Shown in pieces: positions 15,661 through 16,238 of a DNA stretch of 16,238 bases. The stretch's first letter is position 1. Every line of letters begins with the position of its first letter. The translations under genes and the position numbers were made by a program. This stretch comes from Acetofilamentum sp. (GTDB lineage Bacteria > Bacteroidota > Bacteroidia > Bacteroidales > JAFGXI01). Location of the stretch: positions 1 to 16,238 of the forward strand of contig DYOK01000036.1 in assembly GCA_020720565.1 (NCBI GenBank), written 5' to 3'. A model generated the notes under the pieces. The model made no database searches and had not been told where the DNA came from. It saw nothing but the letters and a program-made list of their open reading frames with translations.

Positions 15661-16233
15661 ATGGAATACATTATTATCCTAATATCAGCCATTTTTGTCA
15701 ATAATATCGTATTGGCACAGTTTCTTGGAATTTGCCCATTTATCGGGGTTTCCAATAAAGTTTCCACCGCCGCCGGTATGGGTGGAGCTGTTTTGTTTGT
15801 AATGGTTTTGGCCACAATCGTAACCTACTTAATTCAAACCGCTATTTTAGATCCTTTGGGATTATCGTATTTACAAACCATCAGCTACATTTTGGTCATA
15901 GCTGCCTTGGTTCAAATGGTTGAACTCATGCTAAAAAAAGTAAGCCCTACTCTTTTTCAAGCATTGGGCGTATATTTACCCTTAATAACAACCAATTGTG
16001 CCATATTAGGGGTTGCGATTATGGTTATTCAAAAAGATTACAATCTATTGGAATCTGTTACTTTTGCAGGAGCCAGTTCAATTGGATTTACTTTAGCCTT
16101 AATCATTTTTGCGGCAATTCGTGAACAAATCGACTTAATGGATGTCCCCAAAGCCCTAAAAGGCGTGCCCATTGCATTGGTAACTGCGGGCATATTGGCC
16201 ATGGCATTTATGGGATTTACAGGGGTGGTTTAG
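15661..16233 (+). CDS. rnfA: Rnf electron transport complex subunit A (NqrE/RnfA family)
   Basis: Integral membrane subunit, 190 residues, homologous to NqrE. The reading begins MEYIIILISAIFVNNIVLAQ and contains FLGICPFIGVSNKVSTAAGMG, LVQMVELMLKKVSPTLFQALG, YLPLITTNCAILGVAI and FAAIREQIDLMDVPKALKGVP, all characteristic of RnfA. Cys25 and Cys113 are the expected ligands of the intramembrane cluster shared with RnfE. It is the last rnf gene, complete, with stop TAG five bases before the window edge; any terminator lies beyond. The gene set rnfB, C, D, G, E and A is therefore complete within this operon. Confidence 0.96.
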   Translation: MEYIIILISAIFVNNIVLAQFLGICPFIGVSNKVSTAAGMGGAVLFVMVLATIVTYLIQTAILDPLGLSYLQTISYILVIAALVQMVELMLKKVSPTLFQALGVYLPLITTNCAILGVAIMVIQKDYNLLESVTFAGASSIGFTLALIIFAAIREQIDLMDVPKALKGVPIALVTAGILAMAFMGFTGVV

Positions 16234-16238
16234 GGGTG

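Noticed and set aside
1..16238. CRISPR array, tRNA/rRNA genes, insertion sequences or phage genes
   Set aside because: I looked for regular spaced repeats, cloverleaf-like sequence and transposase or integrase motifs and saw none.

Overview
The window is AT-rich DNA from a member of the Bacteroidota, most likely an anaerobic or facultative Bacteroidales/Marinilabiliales-type bacterium. The evidence is a large surface protein ending in a type B secretion-sorting domain of the type IX system (gliding-motility family), signal peptides cleaved before Gln, a TAnnTTTG-like promoter element, and a complete Rnf operon in the order rseC-rnfB-C-D-G-E-A, which is the arrangement usual in Bacteroides relatives. 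Most identifications are by reading protein motifs, without database searches.

Layout. Positions 1-5944 run on the minus strand: a partial diacylglycerol kinase (cut by the left edge) sits directly downstream of, and probably translationally coupled to, a 1136-residue secreted adhesin-like protein made of Ig/PKD-type repeats. Next come a UbiA-family polyprenyltransferase (MqnP-like, quinone biosynthesis) and a ChaN-family protein. From a short divergent intergenic region at 5945-6026 the plus strand carries a small exported, possibly beta-barrel protein followed 26 bases later by a long-chain acyl-CoA synthetase. A secreted TPR-like protein (8811-10241, minus) converges on that synthetase.

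From 10420 to 16233 the plus strand holds an energy-conservation module: a possible 34-codon small ORF overlapping the start of rseC, then rseC and rnfBCDGEA. Together the Rnf subunits form a membrane complex that moves electrons between ferredoxin and NAD and couples this to Na+ or H+ transport. RnfB carries ferredoxin-type clusters, RnfC the nucleotide site and two 4Fe-4S clusters, RnfD and RnfG the covalent FMN sites, and RnfA/RnfE the paired membrane subunits with intramembrane cysteines. The RnfD-G and RnfG-E genes overlap. The menaquinone-type prenyltransferase and the Rnf complex fit a respiratory/fermentative anaerobic lifestyle.

Most of the window is ordinary housekeeping content and I see no convincing new multi-gene system. 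The points most worth a second look are: a 13-base palindrome (AGGTCTTCGACCT) present three times, each at a gene boundary and with two same-orientation copies bracketing the TPR gene; an uninterrupted G8 tract inside the large surface protein, a possible phase-variation site; and the small ORF in front of rseC.
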